Shown: positions 50,436 to 59,653 of the stretch, piece after piece
Position numbering within the stretch: position 1 is the first letter of the stretch
Layout: each line of letters opens with the position of its first letter
Source: Dasania marina DSM 21967
GTDB taxonomy: Bacteria > Pseudomonadota > Gammaproteobacteria > Pseudomonadales > Dasaniaceae
Assembly: GCF_000373485.1 (NCBI RefSeq)
Contig: NZ_KB891575.1
Location: 603,084-667,083 of the forward strand
DNA: 64,000 bases
Reading direction: 5' to 3'
Translations under genes and position numbers: made by a program
Notes under the pieces: generated by a model
The model's input: the letters and a program-made list of their open reading frames with translations, nothing else
The model's database searches: none
Told to the model about the DNA's origin: nothing

Positions 50436-51614
50436 CTAGCTAATAGAGCGTTTTGTTAACAACGCTAAAGGCGTCACGGCAATAAAGCACAAGGCCATCG
50501 ATAAAATAGCCATGGCATTAATACCAAAATAGCCATAATCGCTAACCAATAAGGAGCCAATAATAGGCCCCAACACAAAACCCAAGCCCACAACAGTTTG
50601 CGCCGCGCTAATATATTTTCCGGTTTTATCCGCGTCAGATATCAAAGCAAATAATCTTGCCCCTATAACACTCCAGAAAAAATTAAACACTAATAGCGTC
50701 ACGATAAAGAACATGCCTTTCTGTATATCGTTAAATAGCCATAAACAGGCGATTAAAATAAGCGAAGAGACGAATAACAAACTGTGCCTAGCGCCCCACT
50801 TGCCCAGCAATGCAAAGAATACTGCGCCACTTAAACCACCTAGCAAAGCAATAGATAAAGCTTTGGACACATAAGCTAGCGTGAGCCCGCTATCTGTGGC
50901 CATAAATGATAAATAGGCCCACACACCGCCTATGCAAACATAAAATAATAACAAGCCCAGTAAAGCCAAAATAATATAACGCGCAGCGACTGGCGCAGAT
51001 GGTGTTATAGACGGTTCCCCTACCCCTTCGTTCTCGGCTGCAGCCCGAGGTAATTTTTTGATAAACAACAAAGGCAAAGCATAAAATGCGGCCATCAATA
51101 AAAATACACCCGATAGCTGCCACGACTCATAAGCCAAAGGCACAATTAATAAACCCACCGCTTGCACGGCGACGATAACCGCGGTGTAAATGCCAAACCA
51201 GCGATTGGTGTTAGCCGTCATGCCCACCGCACTCACCCCCACCGCTACTAGCAAACCTTCGCCTATACCGGTGATAACGCGAATTAAGCACAGCAAGGTA
51301 AAATCTTGCACCACCGCTGATAACAAATTACCGGCTACGGTAATCACCACACCCGCCAAGCTAACGGTGTGAAAATTTAACTTTTTTACCCACAGCGAAA
51401 ATAACAAAGTGGCTAACGCCAAGCCACAGGCATCGGTAGCCGCAAACAAGCCCACCTGCCTCTCGCTTAAGCCTAGGGTTGCTGCTGCCACTTCTAAATA
51501 AATAGGTAGGAATAATAAAACCGCATAGCCTATAGGCGCGGTGATAATGCCGCTGATGCCGTAGCTCATGTCATAGTTCTTATCATTGTTTTGCAAGCTT
51601 GTGGTATTAACCAT
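50436..51614 (-). CDS. MFS transporter
   Basis: A 392-residue protein with 12 likely transmembrane segments and the major facilitator fold, including a clear loop after TM2 (GLFAATDACGLALATLLFSL) and LIRVITGIGEGLLVAVG in TM4. It lies between the TonB receptor gene and hyuAB on the same strand and could take the presumed substrate from periplasm to cytoplasm. An exporter role cannot be excluded. A terminator at 51686 separates it from the receptor gene, so expression may partly depend on read-through or its own promoter. Confidence 0.85.
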   Translation of the reverse strand: MVNTTSLQNNDKNYDMSYGISGIITAPIGYAVLLFLPIYLEVAAATLGLSERQVGLFAATDACGLALATLLFSLWVKKLNFHTVSLAGVVITVAGNLLSAVVQDFTLLCLIRVITGIGEGLLVAVGVSAVGMTANTNRWFGIYTAVIVAVQAVGLLIVPLAYESWQLSGVFLLMAAFYALPLLFIKKLPRAAAENEGVGEPSITPSAPVAARYIILALLGLLLFYVCIGGVWAYLSFMATDSGLTLAYVSKALSIALLGGLSGAVFFALLGKWGARHSLLFVSSLILIACLWLFNDIQKGMFFIVTLLVFNFFWSVIGARLFALISDADKTGKYISAAQTVVGLGFVLGPIIGSLLVSDYGYFGINAMAILSMALCFIAVTPLALLTKRSIS

Positions 51615-51685
51615 GCCTTATGCTCTCCTGATTCATTTTCTTATTACTCATCACTAGGATAACCGCATAGAAAAAAGCTTGATAC

Positions 51686-51720
51686 AAAAAAGCCCTGCAT
51701 TGTCACAACAAATACAGGGC
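51686..51720 (-). terminator. Rho-independent terminator after the TonB receptor gene
   Basis: Read on the minus strand, GCCCTGTATT-TGTTGTGAC-AATGCAGGGC forms a stem with one mismatch and is followed directly by TTTTTT. It lies 20 bp beyond the TonB receptor stop. Confidence 0.8.
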
Positions 51721-51740
51721 CAAGGGGAATTTACCTTAGA

Positions 51741-53891
51741 TTAAAAGTCATAAGAAGCTTGTACGCCTATTTGGCGAGGCTGGTTACGCATTCTAATTAA
51801 AGGGTTATAGCTATACACCGTTTCTGGGGCATCCTCATCGCTAAGATTATTAGCGAATAATAGCAGTGACCAAGTATCCGTTTCTAAACCTAAACTCGCA
51901 TTAAAAAAGGTATGGGTATCTGACTCGCCAGTATCATCATTAAAAATATCATAGCTTAGCGGCCCTAAAGTGTTAAAGGCTAAGCGCGCTTTGAAGTCCA
52001 TGTTGTTGTCAACCGGCTTAAGATAGCTAATAGCACCATTGAGATTAAAATCAGCAACATAAGGCATGGTATCGCCTTCGCTTAGGGCCAAGTCTTTACC
52101 GGTTAATATATCGGTACCGGTGTTTTTAACAATCTCATTGTCTATATAGCCAGCACCCAACGACAGCTGGATAGTTTCGCTGGCTTTGGCGGTAATTTCT
52201 ATTTCCAAACCTTTAATTTCAACTTCATCTACGTTCAAGTTTTCTAAGGTTAAGGTGTTACCGTTAAAACGGGTGAACTGTGCGTCTTGCTGCTCTATGT
52301 AAAACGCGGCCATGTTAAGCAACAGGCGGCCATCCATCCAGGTAGTTTTTGCGCCAATTTCAAAGGTATCTGAAATTTCTTCGTCGTAGTCGCGTACCAC
52401 GAAAGGTGAATACTCGTTAAAGCCGCCTGACCTAAAGCCTTTTGAATAGGTTGCTGATAACAAAGCATCATCACTGGCCTGCCATGCTATAGACGCTTTT
52501 GGCTGTATTTCGCTATAGGTTTCTTTAGCTTTTGACAGCTGTGGCGCGCGCTCATCGTAAGCCTCACGCGTTTCTGAGTCGTAACGCAAAGCAAATGTAA
52601 AATCTATAACATCGCTTACAGCATAATTAGTTTGGCCAAATACAGCGTAGGCTTCGGTGTCTTGCACGGTGCGCTCACCGGCAAATACCAAGCTGGGGTC
52701 TACCGGCGTGTTATGGGTGACGCGCTCGGTGGGTTGCAGGTCAAAAATAGTATCAAACTCTACGGTTCTATCACGAGTTTCATAAAACACACCTAACGAC
52801 CAATCTAAAGGGCCATCGCTATAAGAGGTATAACGGCTTTCTATATTAATAGAGTCTTCGTTTATAGGGTTAGACTGCATACTAGGAAAGAAAAAGTTTT
52901 CGGCTGAGGCATCGGCATGGCCAAAGTCGGCATCCGAGAAAAAGGTAATATCGGCATCATTCCACCCGGCAATAAAGGTAAAATCACCGCCATCCATTTC
53001 GTAATCATATTTAGCCGATAACGTTTGTAATGTTGACTCATCCCTACCCACTACATTGGGTTGGGCTTCTATATCAAAATTTTCTAAATCATCTTTTTCT
53101 ATAGAGGCTAAATAATTACTGCCTTGTACTACATCCGAATAGCGGCCATTCAAGGTTAAGCTAGACACATCAGACATATTAAATTTCAACATACCCTGAA
53201 AACCGTAGGCGCCGTTGATATAGTCCACCTCTTCACCGAGATAGTCATTATCGATTAGGCCGTCAAAATCGCGGTAGTTACCCGACACACGAAAATATAC
53301 TTTATCTTCAACTAGCGGACCGCTTAACGATCCCGATATTTTCTTGTCATTACCTTCGGCATACGAGGCTTGCACCCTACCCTCTAACTCATCAGATGGC
53401 TGCTTGGTGACTATATTAACCGCCCCGCCTATAGCATTTTTACCGTATAAAGCGCCCTGTGGCCCGCGTAAAACTTCTATGCTTTCTATCTCTTGTAGGC
53501 CCTGGTTAATAAACTCAAGGTTGGGTACGGTCACACCATCAACCACAAAGGCCAAAGGCGCTTCACCCACCTGCGGGGTAATTAAGCCGCGTATGGTGAC
53601 AAAATTTAAGCCCGAGCGAAAACTGGTAGCAACCGTAAGGTTGGGGGTTAGCGCAGAAAAATCTTTAATGGTGGTAATGCGGGCATCGCGTATTTGCGCC
53701 TCATTAAACACGGTAACTGAATCGGGTATGTCTTGTAAGTTTTCAGCACGCTTACGGGCACTGACTATCATCTCTTCTAATATCAGGTTGTTACTGCTAA
53801 CACTTTGCGCCTGCGCACTAGTTGTGCAATTAATCACAACAGCAGCAGCTAAAGCTAGCGGTATTGGCCTAAGTCTGGGGGATACTTTCAT
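51741..53891 (-). CDS. TonB-dependent outer-membrane receptor
   Basis: A 716-residue outer-membrane receptor. It has a signal peptide (LALAAAVVINCTTSAQA, cleavage after AQA), a TonB-box-like EEMIVSARKR, the plug domain (LQDIPDSVTVFNEAQIRDAR, GPQGALYGKNAIGGAVNIV) and a long C-terminal beta-barrel with alternating aromatic-polar strands, ending in the C-terminal phenylalanine of outer-membrane proteins (QASYDF). It imports a large or scarce substrate using TonB-ExbB-ExbD energy. Its placement suggests the compound handled by HyuAB, but this is inference. Confidence 0.92.
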   Translation of the reverse strand: MKVSPRLRPIPLALAAAVVINCTTSAQAQSVSSNNLILEEMIVSARKRAENLQDIPDSVTVFNEAQIRDARITTIKDFSALTPNLTVATSFRSGLNFVTIRGLITPQVGEAPLAFVVDGVTVPNLEFINQGLQEIESIEVLRGPQGALYGKNAIGGAVNIVTKQPSDELEGRVQASYAEGNDKKISGSLSGPLVEDKVYFRVSGNYRDFDGLIDNDYLGEEVDYINGAYGFQGMLKFNMSDVSSLTLNGRYSDVVQGSNYLASIEKDDLENFDIEAQPNVVGRDESTLQTLSAKYDYEMDGGDFTFIAGWNDADITFFSDADFGHADASAENFFFPSMQSNPINEDSINIESRYTSYSDGPLDWSLGVFYETRDRTVEFDTIFDLQPTERVTHNTPVDPSLVFAGERTVQDTEAYAVFGQTNYAVSDVIDFTFALRYDSETREAYDERAPQLSKAKETYSEIQPKASIAWQASDDALLSATYSKGFRSGGFNEYSPFVVRDYDEEISDTFEIGAKTTWMDGRLLLNMAAFYIEQQDAQFTRFNGNTLTLENLNVDEVEIKGLEIEITAKASETIQLSLGAGYIDNEIVKNTGTDILTGKDLALSEGDTMPYVADFNLNGAISYLKPVDNNMDFKARLAFNTLGPLSYDIFNDDTGESDTHTFFNASLGLETDTWSLLLFANNLSDEDAPETVYSYNPLIRMRNQPRQIGVQASYDF

Positions 53892-54110
53892 GGTTCGTTC
53901 CTCTGGTTATTATGTTTAAACAATTATTGCCCGCAGGTTTAGGGCCTGCCCTACAACAACTTTCGCTGTGGTTATAGCCTACCCCCAAGGCTTAAAAAAA
54001 CCGCTGCTATTTACCCCCTAACAACCGCAATATATTTTGTATTAGCCTACGAATATGAAAATAGTGTAGCGAACACCCCGCCCTACTCCATTACGTTTTA
54101 ATCAGCCAAA

Positions 54111-54140
54111 AAAAAACGGCCTGCTAAGAGGCCGTTTTTT
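54111..54140. terminator. Bidirectional Rho-independent terminator
   Basis: AAAAAACGGCCT-GCTAAG-AGGCCGTTTTTT, a perfect 12-bp stem with A and T runs at both sides, about 50 bp after the PEP-CTERM gene stop. The 218 bp between it and the TonB receptor start (53892-54110) should hold the receptor promoter. Confidence 0.9.
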
Positions 54141-54192
54141 ACTAATTATTTTTTGCTAAGCTTTTTACTTAGCACTGCTTACTCGTGTTGTT

Positions 54193-54666
54193 TTATTTCT
54201 GGCTGCGACGAGCAACGCCCAAGCCAATTAAGCCTATGGCTAATAAAATAATAGAGCCTGGCTCGGGTACGGTAATATTAATATCGGCACCACAACCATT
54301 GAAGGTAGTACAAGAAGAGCCTCGGTCATCCCATGTAATAAAGGCAGTTGCAGAGGCCCAAGACCAAGAATCCGCATTGGGCAGCCACACTTGATTAACT
54401 AAATCGATATCACCTATATCAAATAAGCTACTTAAGCTAATGCTCAAAGTACCTGCAGAAGAAGTTCCCCCTGCAGAAAACGCTGTTAGCTCATCAAAGC
54501 GTAAAAAACCATCGGCATCGGCATCAACACCACTTAACGTACCGGTGTAGCTGCGATCACCGCCCCAACCAAAGCCAAACTCTGCCTGTATCAGGCCAGC
54601 AAAAGCATTGGGTGCTGCAGCGCTAATTATTACTGCGACAAGCAAAGCTTTTAAATAATTGTTCAT
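54193..54666 (-). CDS. PEP-CTERM sorting-domain protein
   Basis: A 157-residue exported protein. It has an N-terminal signal peptide (LLVAVIISAAAPNAFA) and a C-terminal PEP-CTERM signal, VPEPGSIILLAIGLIGLG then ARRSQK: the VPEP motif, a hydrophobic helix and a short basic end. The middle is a short beta-rich domain with a pair of cysteines (SCTTFNGC). PEP-CTERM proteins are handled by exosortase and end up on the surface or in exopolysaccharide. No exosortase is in the window. Confidence 0.9.
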   Translation of the reverse strand: MNNYLKALLVAVIISAAAPNAFAGLIQAEFGFGWGGDRSYTGTLSGVDADADGFLRFDELTAFSAGGTSSAGTLSISLSSLFDIGDIDLVNQVWLPNADSWSWASATAFITWDDRGSSCTTFNGCGADINITVPEPGSIILLAIGLIGLGVARRSQK

Positions 54667-54877
54667 CTATAACTCCAAAATTACGACAACGGCTACTGCG
54701 TTTCTACAGTTATATATACACTAATCAAGCCAATCTTAATAAATAGTTTAAAATCAATAGTTTAAGTTTGTTTTTTGGATATACAAATCAGTGAAATGTA
54801 AATTTAACCGACAGGGTAAATCGTTATCTATACGCAAGGGTTATAACTAACTGAATAACTTAGGGGAAATGTTCTAA

Positions 54878-55873
54878 CTACTGCACGCAGCTAATAAAGC
54901 TGGCGGCGAACTCGGCCATAAAGCGGTAATAGCCATTGGCCTCGGCTTTTATATGGCTGGCCATGGGGTCTAAGGGCTGCTGTTTAATAGCCAAACCTTG
55001 GGTGAGGGTGGCTAATAACGCCGGTTGGTATTGCGGCTCTTTAAAAACACAGGCGATGCCGCCTTGCTTGAGTTGCTCGCTTAGGGCCCAAAGGTGCTTG
55101 GCCCCGGGCTTTTTGTCGGGGCTAAGGCTTAGCACCGCTGCATGGCGCTGGCCATAGTGGCGCTCGAAATGGCCATAGCCATCGTGCAGCACCATATAAG
55201 GTTTAGGCTGTAGCGCCTTAAACTGCTGTTGCAGCTGTGCATCCAGCGCTGCCAATTGGGCGCTAAAGCGTTGCAGGTTTTGCTCAAAAGTAAGGCGCTG
55301 GGCGGGCAGTAGGGTGGTTAGGCGCTGGGCTATTTGCCGGGCTATGTGCTGGGCTTGTACTGGGCTTAGCCATATATGTGGGTCTTGGCCGTGATGCTGG
55401 TGCTCACTATGGCCGTGCTCGTCTTGATCTGGTTCTATATCTGCTCCTGTATCTAGCTCTGATTCATTAAGCAGGGTTAACACCCGCGGCGAGGGCAGTA
55501 ACGATAAGGGCTTGGCTAAAAAGCGCTCCATGCTGGGGCCTACCCATATCACCAACTCAGCATTGGCCAAAAGCTGGCGATCGGAAGGCTTTAACTGGTA
55601 TAGGTGAGGGGATACATTAGGGGCTAGCAATAACTCAACTTCGGCCGTATCACCGGCAATCGCCAGCGCAATCAGCTGTATAGGCTTGATAGAGGCTAAT
55701 AACTTGGGCTTAGCGTCGGCAGTAACATCGGCATCGGCCTGCGACAACAACGGCGCCATTAACAACACGCCAGCCAATAACAGGCGTAGCGCTAAACGTA
55801 GCGGGGGCAAGGCATGGGCAATAGTTGTTAACACGGTGTGTGGGCTCAATAGGGTGGTAATAACGCTAGTCAT
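54878..55873 (-). CDS. znuA: Zinc ABC-transporter substrate-binding protein ZnuA
   Basis: About 331 residues from the ATG at 55873 (an alternative GTG start at 55915 adds 14 residues without RBS support). The N-terminal hydrophobic part (LALRLLLAGVLLMAPLLSQA) is a signal peptide. The cluster A-1 binding-protein domain follows, with the metal-loading His-rich loop DEHGHSEHQHHGQDPHIWLS and the conserved HDGYGHFERHYG and TQGLAIKQQPLDPM segments. It captures periplasmic Zn2+ for ZnuCB, whose genes are transcribed divergently with zur. The Zur box at 55924-55946 lies directly upstream. Confidence 0.93.
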   Translation of the reverse strand: MTSVITTLLSPHTVLTTIAHALPPLRLALRLLLAGVLLMAPLLSQADADVTADAKPKLLASIKPIQLIALAIAGDTAEVELLLAPNVSPHLYQLKPSDRQLLANAELVIWVGPSMERFLAKPLSLLPSPRVLTLLNESELDTGADIEPDQDEHGHSEHQHHGQDPHIWLSPVQAQHIARQIAQRLTTLLPAQRLTFEQNLQRFSAQLAALDAQLQQQFKALQPKPYMVLHDGYGHFERHYGQRHAAVLSLSPDKKPGAKHLWALSEQLKQGGIACVFKEPQYQPALLATLTQGLAIKQQPLDPMASHIKAEANGYYRFMAEFAASFISCVQ

Positions 55874-55923
55874 AACGTCAATATCATTTTCATTAATAAC
55901 AACGGGCGCTATCACCCCGAAAA

Positions 55924-55946
55924 GAAACGTTATACTATAACATTTC
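55924..55946. promoter_or_regulatory. Zur-binding palindrome
   Basis: GAAACGTTATA-C-TATAACATTTC is an 11+1+11 palindrome with only one mismatch. It matches the gammaproteobacterial Zur consensus, centred on GTTATA and TATAAC. It lies between znuA (start 55873) and zur (start 55952 or 55979), so Zur-Zn should repress both directions, with autoregulation of zur. Confidence 0.88.
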
Positions 55947-55951
55947 TTTTA

Positions 55952-56506
55952 ATGAGCATAGGGCACAACCCAAAAGCCATGAGCACCTCAACCAATACCA
56001 GCGGTTTTGAACAGCACAACCACAGCCATTGCATTAGCAACGCCTTAGCCGAGGCTGATCTCATCTGCCAGCAAAAAACCCTGCGGCTAACGCCACTGCG
56101 CAGGCAGGTGTTGGGCTATATCTGGCAAAGTCACAAGCCGCTAGGTGCCTACACGTTATTAGAGATGCTAGCAGCCAGCCGCGCGCCCGGTAACAACAGC
56201 CGCATAGCACCGCCCACGGTGTATAGAGCCCTAGAGTTTTTACAAGCGCACGGCCTAGTGCATCGCATCGCCTCGCTCAATGCCTATATAGGTTGCTGCA
56301 GCCCCAGCGATACCCATCAAAGCCACTTTTTTATATGCCGCCACTGCAATAGCACGGTAGAACTAGCCACCCCAGCCATTAGCGCCGCTATCGCCCAGTC
56401 GGCACACGACACCGGCTTTATGGTAGAGGATGAATGCGTAGAAGTGGTGGGGCTATGCCCGCAATGCCAAAATATAAACCCAGAAACAGCGGGGGATACG
56501 GCATGA
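55952..56506 (+). CDS. zur: Zinc uptake regulator Zur (Fur family)
   Basis: Up to 184 residues; the second ATG (55979) gives 175 and may be the true start, since the first lies only 5 bp from the Zur box and has no RBS. The Fur-family winged helix is in [20 protein letters not shown] and [18 protein letters not shown]. The metal sites include [18 protein letters not shown] and the C-terminal CPQCQ. It represses zinc uptake when Zn2+ is sufficient. It overlaps znuC by 4 bp (ATGA), so zur-znuC-znuB are one operon. Confidence 0.93.
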   Translation: MSIGHNPKAMSTSTNTSGFEQHNHSHCISNALAEADLICQQKTLRLTPLRRQVLGYIWQSHKPLGAYTLLEMLAASRAPGNNSRIAPPTVYRALEFLQAHGLVHRIASLNAYIGCCSPSDTHQSHFFICRHCNSTVELATPAISAAIAQSAHDTGFMVEDECVEVVGLCPQCQNINPETAGDTA

Positions 56507-57354
56507 GCGAGCCCTTACTTCAGGCAAAACAAGTCTCCATGGTTTACGGCCAGCAAACCGTGTTGCAGGCAGTGGATTTAACGATTAAAGCAGGGGAGAT
56601 CGTCACCTTAATAGGCCCCAATGGCGCGGGCAAAACCACGCTAGTTAAAGCCGTTCTGGGGCTAATTAAACCCAGCCAAGGCCACATCATCCGCCAACCC
56701 GGCCTGCGCATAGGATATATGCCACAACGTCTGCATGTAGACCCCAGCCTGCCCATTACCGTGGGCCGCTTTTTGCGGCTGGCACACCCCAGCAAAGCAG
56801 CCATTAAAGAAGCCTTGGCCGAAGTAGGCACCAGCCATCTACTCAACAACCCTTTGCAATCTATATCGGGCGGCGAGCTACAGCGGGTGCTATTAGCCAG
56901 GGCGCTACTGCGCAATCCACAGCTATTAGTGTTGGACGAACCGGTGCAGGGCGTAGACATAGCCGGCCAAACCGAACTGTATCAATTAATAGAAACCCTA
57001 CGCGACCGCCACCGCTGCGGGGTATTGATGGTATCCCACGATTTACACCTAGTAATGGCGCAAACCGACACCGTCATCTGCCTTAACCAGCACGTGTGCT
57101 GCCACGGCCACCCCGAACACGTTAGCACCGACCCCGCCTATTTGGCCCTGTTTGGCGAAAAATACAGCCAAGCCTTGGCGGTATACCATCACGATCACGA
57201 CCATGAGCACGATATACACGGCGATGTGATAGCCGATGATGATGGCGAGAAGGCCGGCTGCGGCCACGATCATCACCACGGCAGCCATCAGCACAACAAT
57301 AAGCACAACGAACAGAAACAAGACGAACAAAAAGGAGAGCAGGGCCATGCCTGA
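56503..57354 (+). CDS. znuC: Zinc ABC-transporter ATPase ZnuC with His-rich tail
   Basis: About 283 residues from the ATG at 56503, which overlaps the zur stop. It is an ABC ATPase with Walker [12 protein letters not shown] (38-48), signature [14 protein letters not shown] and Walker [11 protein letters not shown]. Beyond the usual ~235-residue core there is a long His/Asp-rich C-terminal extension, with [12 protein letters not shown] and [14 protein letters not shown]. This tail likely buffers or senses zinc in the cytoplasm, but that is untested. It powers ZnuB. Confidence 0.92.
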   Translation: MSEPLLQAKQVSMVYGQQTVLQAVDLTIKAGEIVTLIGPNGAGKTTLVKAVLGLIKPSQGHIIRQPGLRIGYMPQRLHVDPSLPITVGRFLRLAHPSKAAIKEALAEVGTSHLLNNPLQSISGGELQRVLLARALLRNPQLLVLDEPVQGVDIAGQTELYQLIETLRDRHRCGVLMVSHDLHLVMAQTDTVICLNQHVCCHGHPEHVSTDPAYLALFGEKYSQALAVYHHDHDHEHDIHGDVIADDDGEKAGCGHDHHHGSHQHNNKHNEQKQDEQKGEQGHA

Positions 57355-58147
57355 TTTTTTATGGTTGGGCCTTAGCGCCGGGTTAATTATCGCCGCCATC
57401 GCAGGGCCCTTAGGCTCGTTTGTGGTGTGGCAGCGGCTAGCCTACTTTGGCGACACCCTCGCGCACTCCGCCTTACTAGGCGTAGCCCTCAGCCTGTGGC
57501 TAAGCATTAACATACAACTGGGCATCATCATCTGCTGCCTAGGCTTGGCCGTGTTGTTAGTAGTGCTGCAACGCAAACCGCAACTGGCCAGCGACAGCTT
57601 ACTAGGCATACTCTCCCACGGCAGCTTAGCGCTGGGCCTAGTCACCATTGCCCTGATAGACGATATGCGCTTAGACCTAAACGCCTACCTATTTGGCGAC
57701 CTACTCGCGGTAAGCCTGCACGACCTCTACTGGATAGGCGGCATAGCACTGGCCCTAGCACTCACCCTATGGCGCAACTGGAACAACCTACTCGCCATCA
57801 CCGTACACCCCGAACTGGCCCAAGTAGAAGGCCTGCCGGTAGAGCGCCTGCGCCTCACCCTTATGCTCATGATTGCCTTGCTGGTAGCCATCGCCATGAA
57901 AATAATCGGCGTGCTACTCATCACCGCACTACTCATCATCCCCGCCGCCGCCAGCCGCAAATTCGTCACCTCACCCGAACAAATGGCCGCCACCGCCATA
58001 GCCATAGGCTGCGGCTCGGTAGTAGGGGGCTTGGGTTTATCCCTCAGCCTAGATACACCGGCAGGGCCATCCATAGTAGTGTTTGCGATAGGCTTGTTTT
58101 TAGTTGCCGGGGCAGCCAACACTGCGCTAGGTTTAGTTAAAAAATAG
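57347..58147 (+). CDS. znuB: Zinc ABC-transporter permease ZnuB
   Basis: About 266 residues from the ATG at 57347, overlapping znuC by 8 bp; an open frame upstream lies inside znuC. It has 8 or so transmembrane helices of the ABC-3 family ([38 protein letters not shown], and [20 protein letters not shown]). It forms the Zn2+ channel with ZnuC and ZnuA. Confidence 0.92.
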   Translation: MPDFLWLGLSAGLIIAAIAGPLGSFVVWQRLAYFGDTLAHSALLGVALSLWLSINIQLGIIICCLGLAVLLVVLQRKPQLASDSLLGILSHGSLALGLVTIALIDDMRLDLNAYLFGDLLAVSLHDLYWIGGIALALALTLWRNWNNLLAITVHPELAQVEGLPVERLRLTLMLMIALLVAIAMKIIGVLLITALLIIPAAASRKFVTSPEQMAATAIAIGCGSVVGGLGLSLSLDTPAGPSIVVFAIGLFLVAGAANTALGLVKK

Positions 58148-58650
58148 AACGCGGCCTTGCAGTAGTTAATTCGGCATCTACATAACTAAGTGGATACTGA
58201 ATCAAGTTCAGTATGACAAACTACACTAGTCGTACCGGCCTTGAGTTAGTACCCATTAGTTTTAATTTATTAATTGATCGATTTACTGGTTACGCTTTAT
58301 ATTCACACCAGCAAGAAAATATCTTTTGTAGTTAGAGGTTTCTCTAACTACCTACAATCACAAACACCACCCTCTACGAAGCACCCGTTGCCCCTTGGGA
58401 GTCGCCGAGCAACGGAGAAAAATAACGGCGCGAAGCAGCGAGCACTGTCCGAGCAAAAAACGATTGAGTATCGTTTTTTGTGAGTTGCGCAGCGGCCGTT
58501 AGTTTTTTGAGTAGCGCAGGGCATCGGCGCAGCCGACGACGGACTAGGGGTGCCTTTTTCTTTGGTTAGCTTTCTTTTGGGCAAGCAAAAGAAAGTAACC
58601 CGCCCAGCAAGGCGGAAAGTAACCCTCAAACAAAACGGCCGTAAAAATAA
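58148..58650. other. Gene-free stretch with a hairpin-rich block
   Basis: About 500 bp. 58190-58260 resembles the palindromic repeats at 35.4 kb. From about 58381 a G+C-rich block includes the perfect hairpin CAAAAAACGAT-TGAGT-ATCGTTTTTTG (58454-58480), a GGCATCGGCGCAGCCGACG palindrome and CTTTCTTTTGGGCAAGCAAA-type sequence. Blocks like this recur between genes in many gammaproteobacteria and often give spurious ORFs; the frame on the minus strand here is judged spurious. Confidence 0.6.
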
Positions 58651-59526
58651 ATGGAAACTCTAAAACAATTCCAAACCCAACACCAACTCCCCGATGGCTA
58701 CCTAACATCAGCACACAACCACTACACGCCCCTAATAAACACACTGCTACAACAACACGCCCACAGCCAACAAACCCTCACCCTAGGCATAAACGGCAGC
58801 CAAGGCAGCGGCAAAACCACCATGGCCGCCTACCTGCACACCGTGTTAAGCCACCAGCACAAACTCAAGGTGGTGAGCCTCAGCATTGATGACTTCTACT
58901 TATCCAAAAGTGCACGACTACATTTAGCCAAAACCGTGCACCCGCTGCTGGCCACCCGCGGCGTACCCGGCACCCACGATATTGCATTGGCACTCACAAC
59001 GTTAGCCGCATTAAAAAAGCCGGGCAGGGTAGCCATACCCCGCTTTAATAAAGCCAGCGACGACTGCCTAGCCCGCGAGCAATGGGCCAACATTAGCGCC
59101 CCCGTCGATATTATTATTTTAGAGGGCTGGTGCTTAGGCGCTAGCCCACAAAGCGATGCCGAATTATCGCCAGCCATCAACAGCCTAGAAGCCGAGCACG
59201 ATAGCGACGGCACCTGGCGGCACTACGTAAACCAACAACTAGCACAGCATTACCAGACCCTACACGAGCAAATAGATACCTGGGCCATGCTTAAAGCCCC
59301 ATCCTTTGATTGCATATACCAATGGCGCTTAGAACAAGAGCACAAACTCGCTGCCAGCATAAAAGCCGGGCAGGGCAGTGAGCAGGAGGCTAGTGGGGTA
59401 ATGAGTGATGAGGCCATCAAACAGTTTGTGATGTATTTTCAGCGTATTACCGAGCAGCTGTTAAAAAACTTACCTGCAAGGGTAGCGTTTTTGTTTAATC
59501 TCGATCAGAATCGGGAGATACGCTAA
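58651..59526 (+). CDS. P-loop kinase, D-glycerate 3-kinase-like
   Basis: A 291-residue protein. GINGSQGSGKTTMAAYL near residue 50 is a Walker A loop, and LSIDDFYLSKSARLHLAKTV and RGVPGTHDIALALTTL match the plant-type/YggC-like glycerate-3-kinase family, related to phosphoribulokinase and pantothenate kinase. It likely phosphorylates D-glycerate to 3-phosphoglycerate or a similar small alcohol. It stands alone. The substrate is not certain. Confidence 0.8.
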   Translation: METLKQFQTQHQLPDGYLTSAHNHYTPLINTLLQQHAHSQQTLTLGINGSQGSGKTTMAAYLHTVLSHQHKLKVVSLSIDDFYLSKSARLHLAKTVHPLLATRGVPGTHDIALALTTLAALKKPGRVAIPRFNKASDDCLAREQWANISAPVDIIILEGWCLGASPQSDAELSPAINSLEAEHDSDGTWRHYVNQQLAQHYQTLHEQIDTWAMLKAPSFDCIYQWRLEQEHKLAASIKAGQGSEQEASGVMSDEAIKQFVMYFQRITEQLLKNLPARVAFLFNLDQNREIR

Positions 59527-59653
59527 ATACTAGCGTTAGGAATAATAAAAAAATAAATGGATGTTGAAATGCTCTTGCCCAATCCCCCTTGTTATCCACA
59601 GCACAACTCTATCCATTGTTTTTATCAATCTAGCCTATTGAGAGCAACTAGCC

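Noticed and set aside
58348-58629. A 93-codon minus-strand ORF with Cys/Pro-rich sequence
   Set aside because: It lies over the hairpin-rich intergenic block, a type known to give spurious ORFs.
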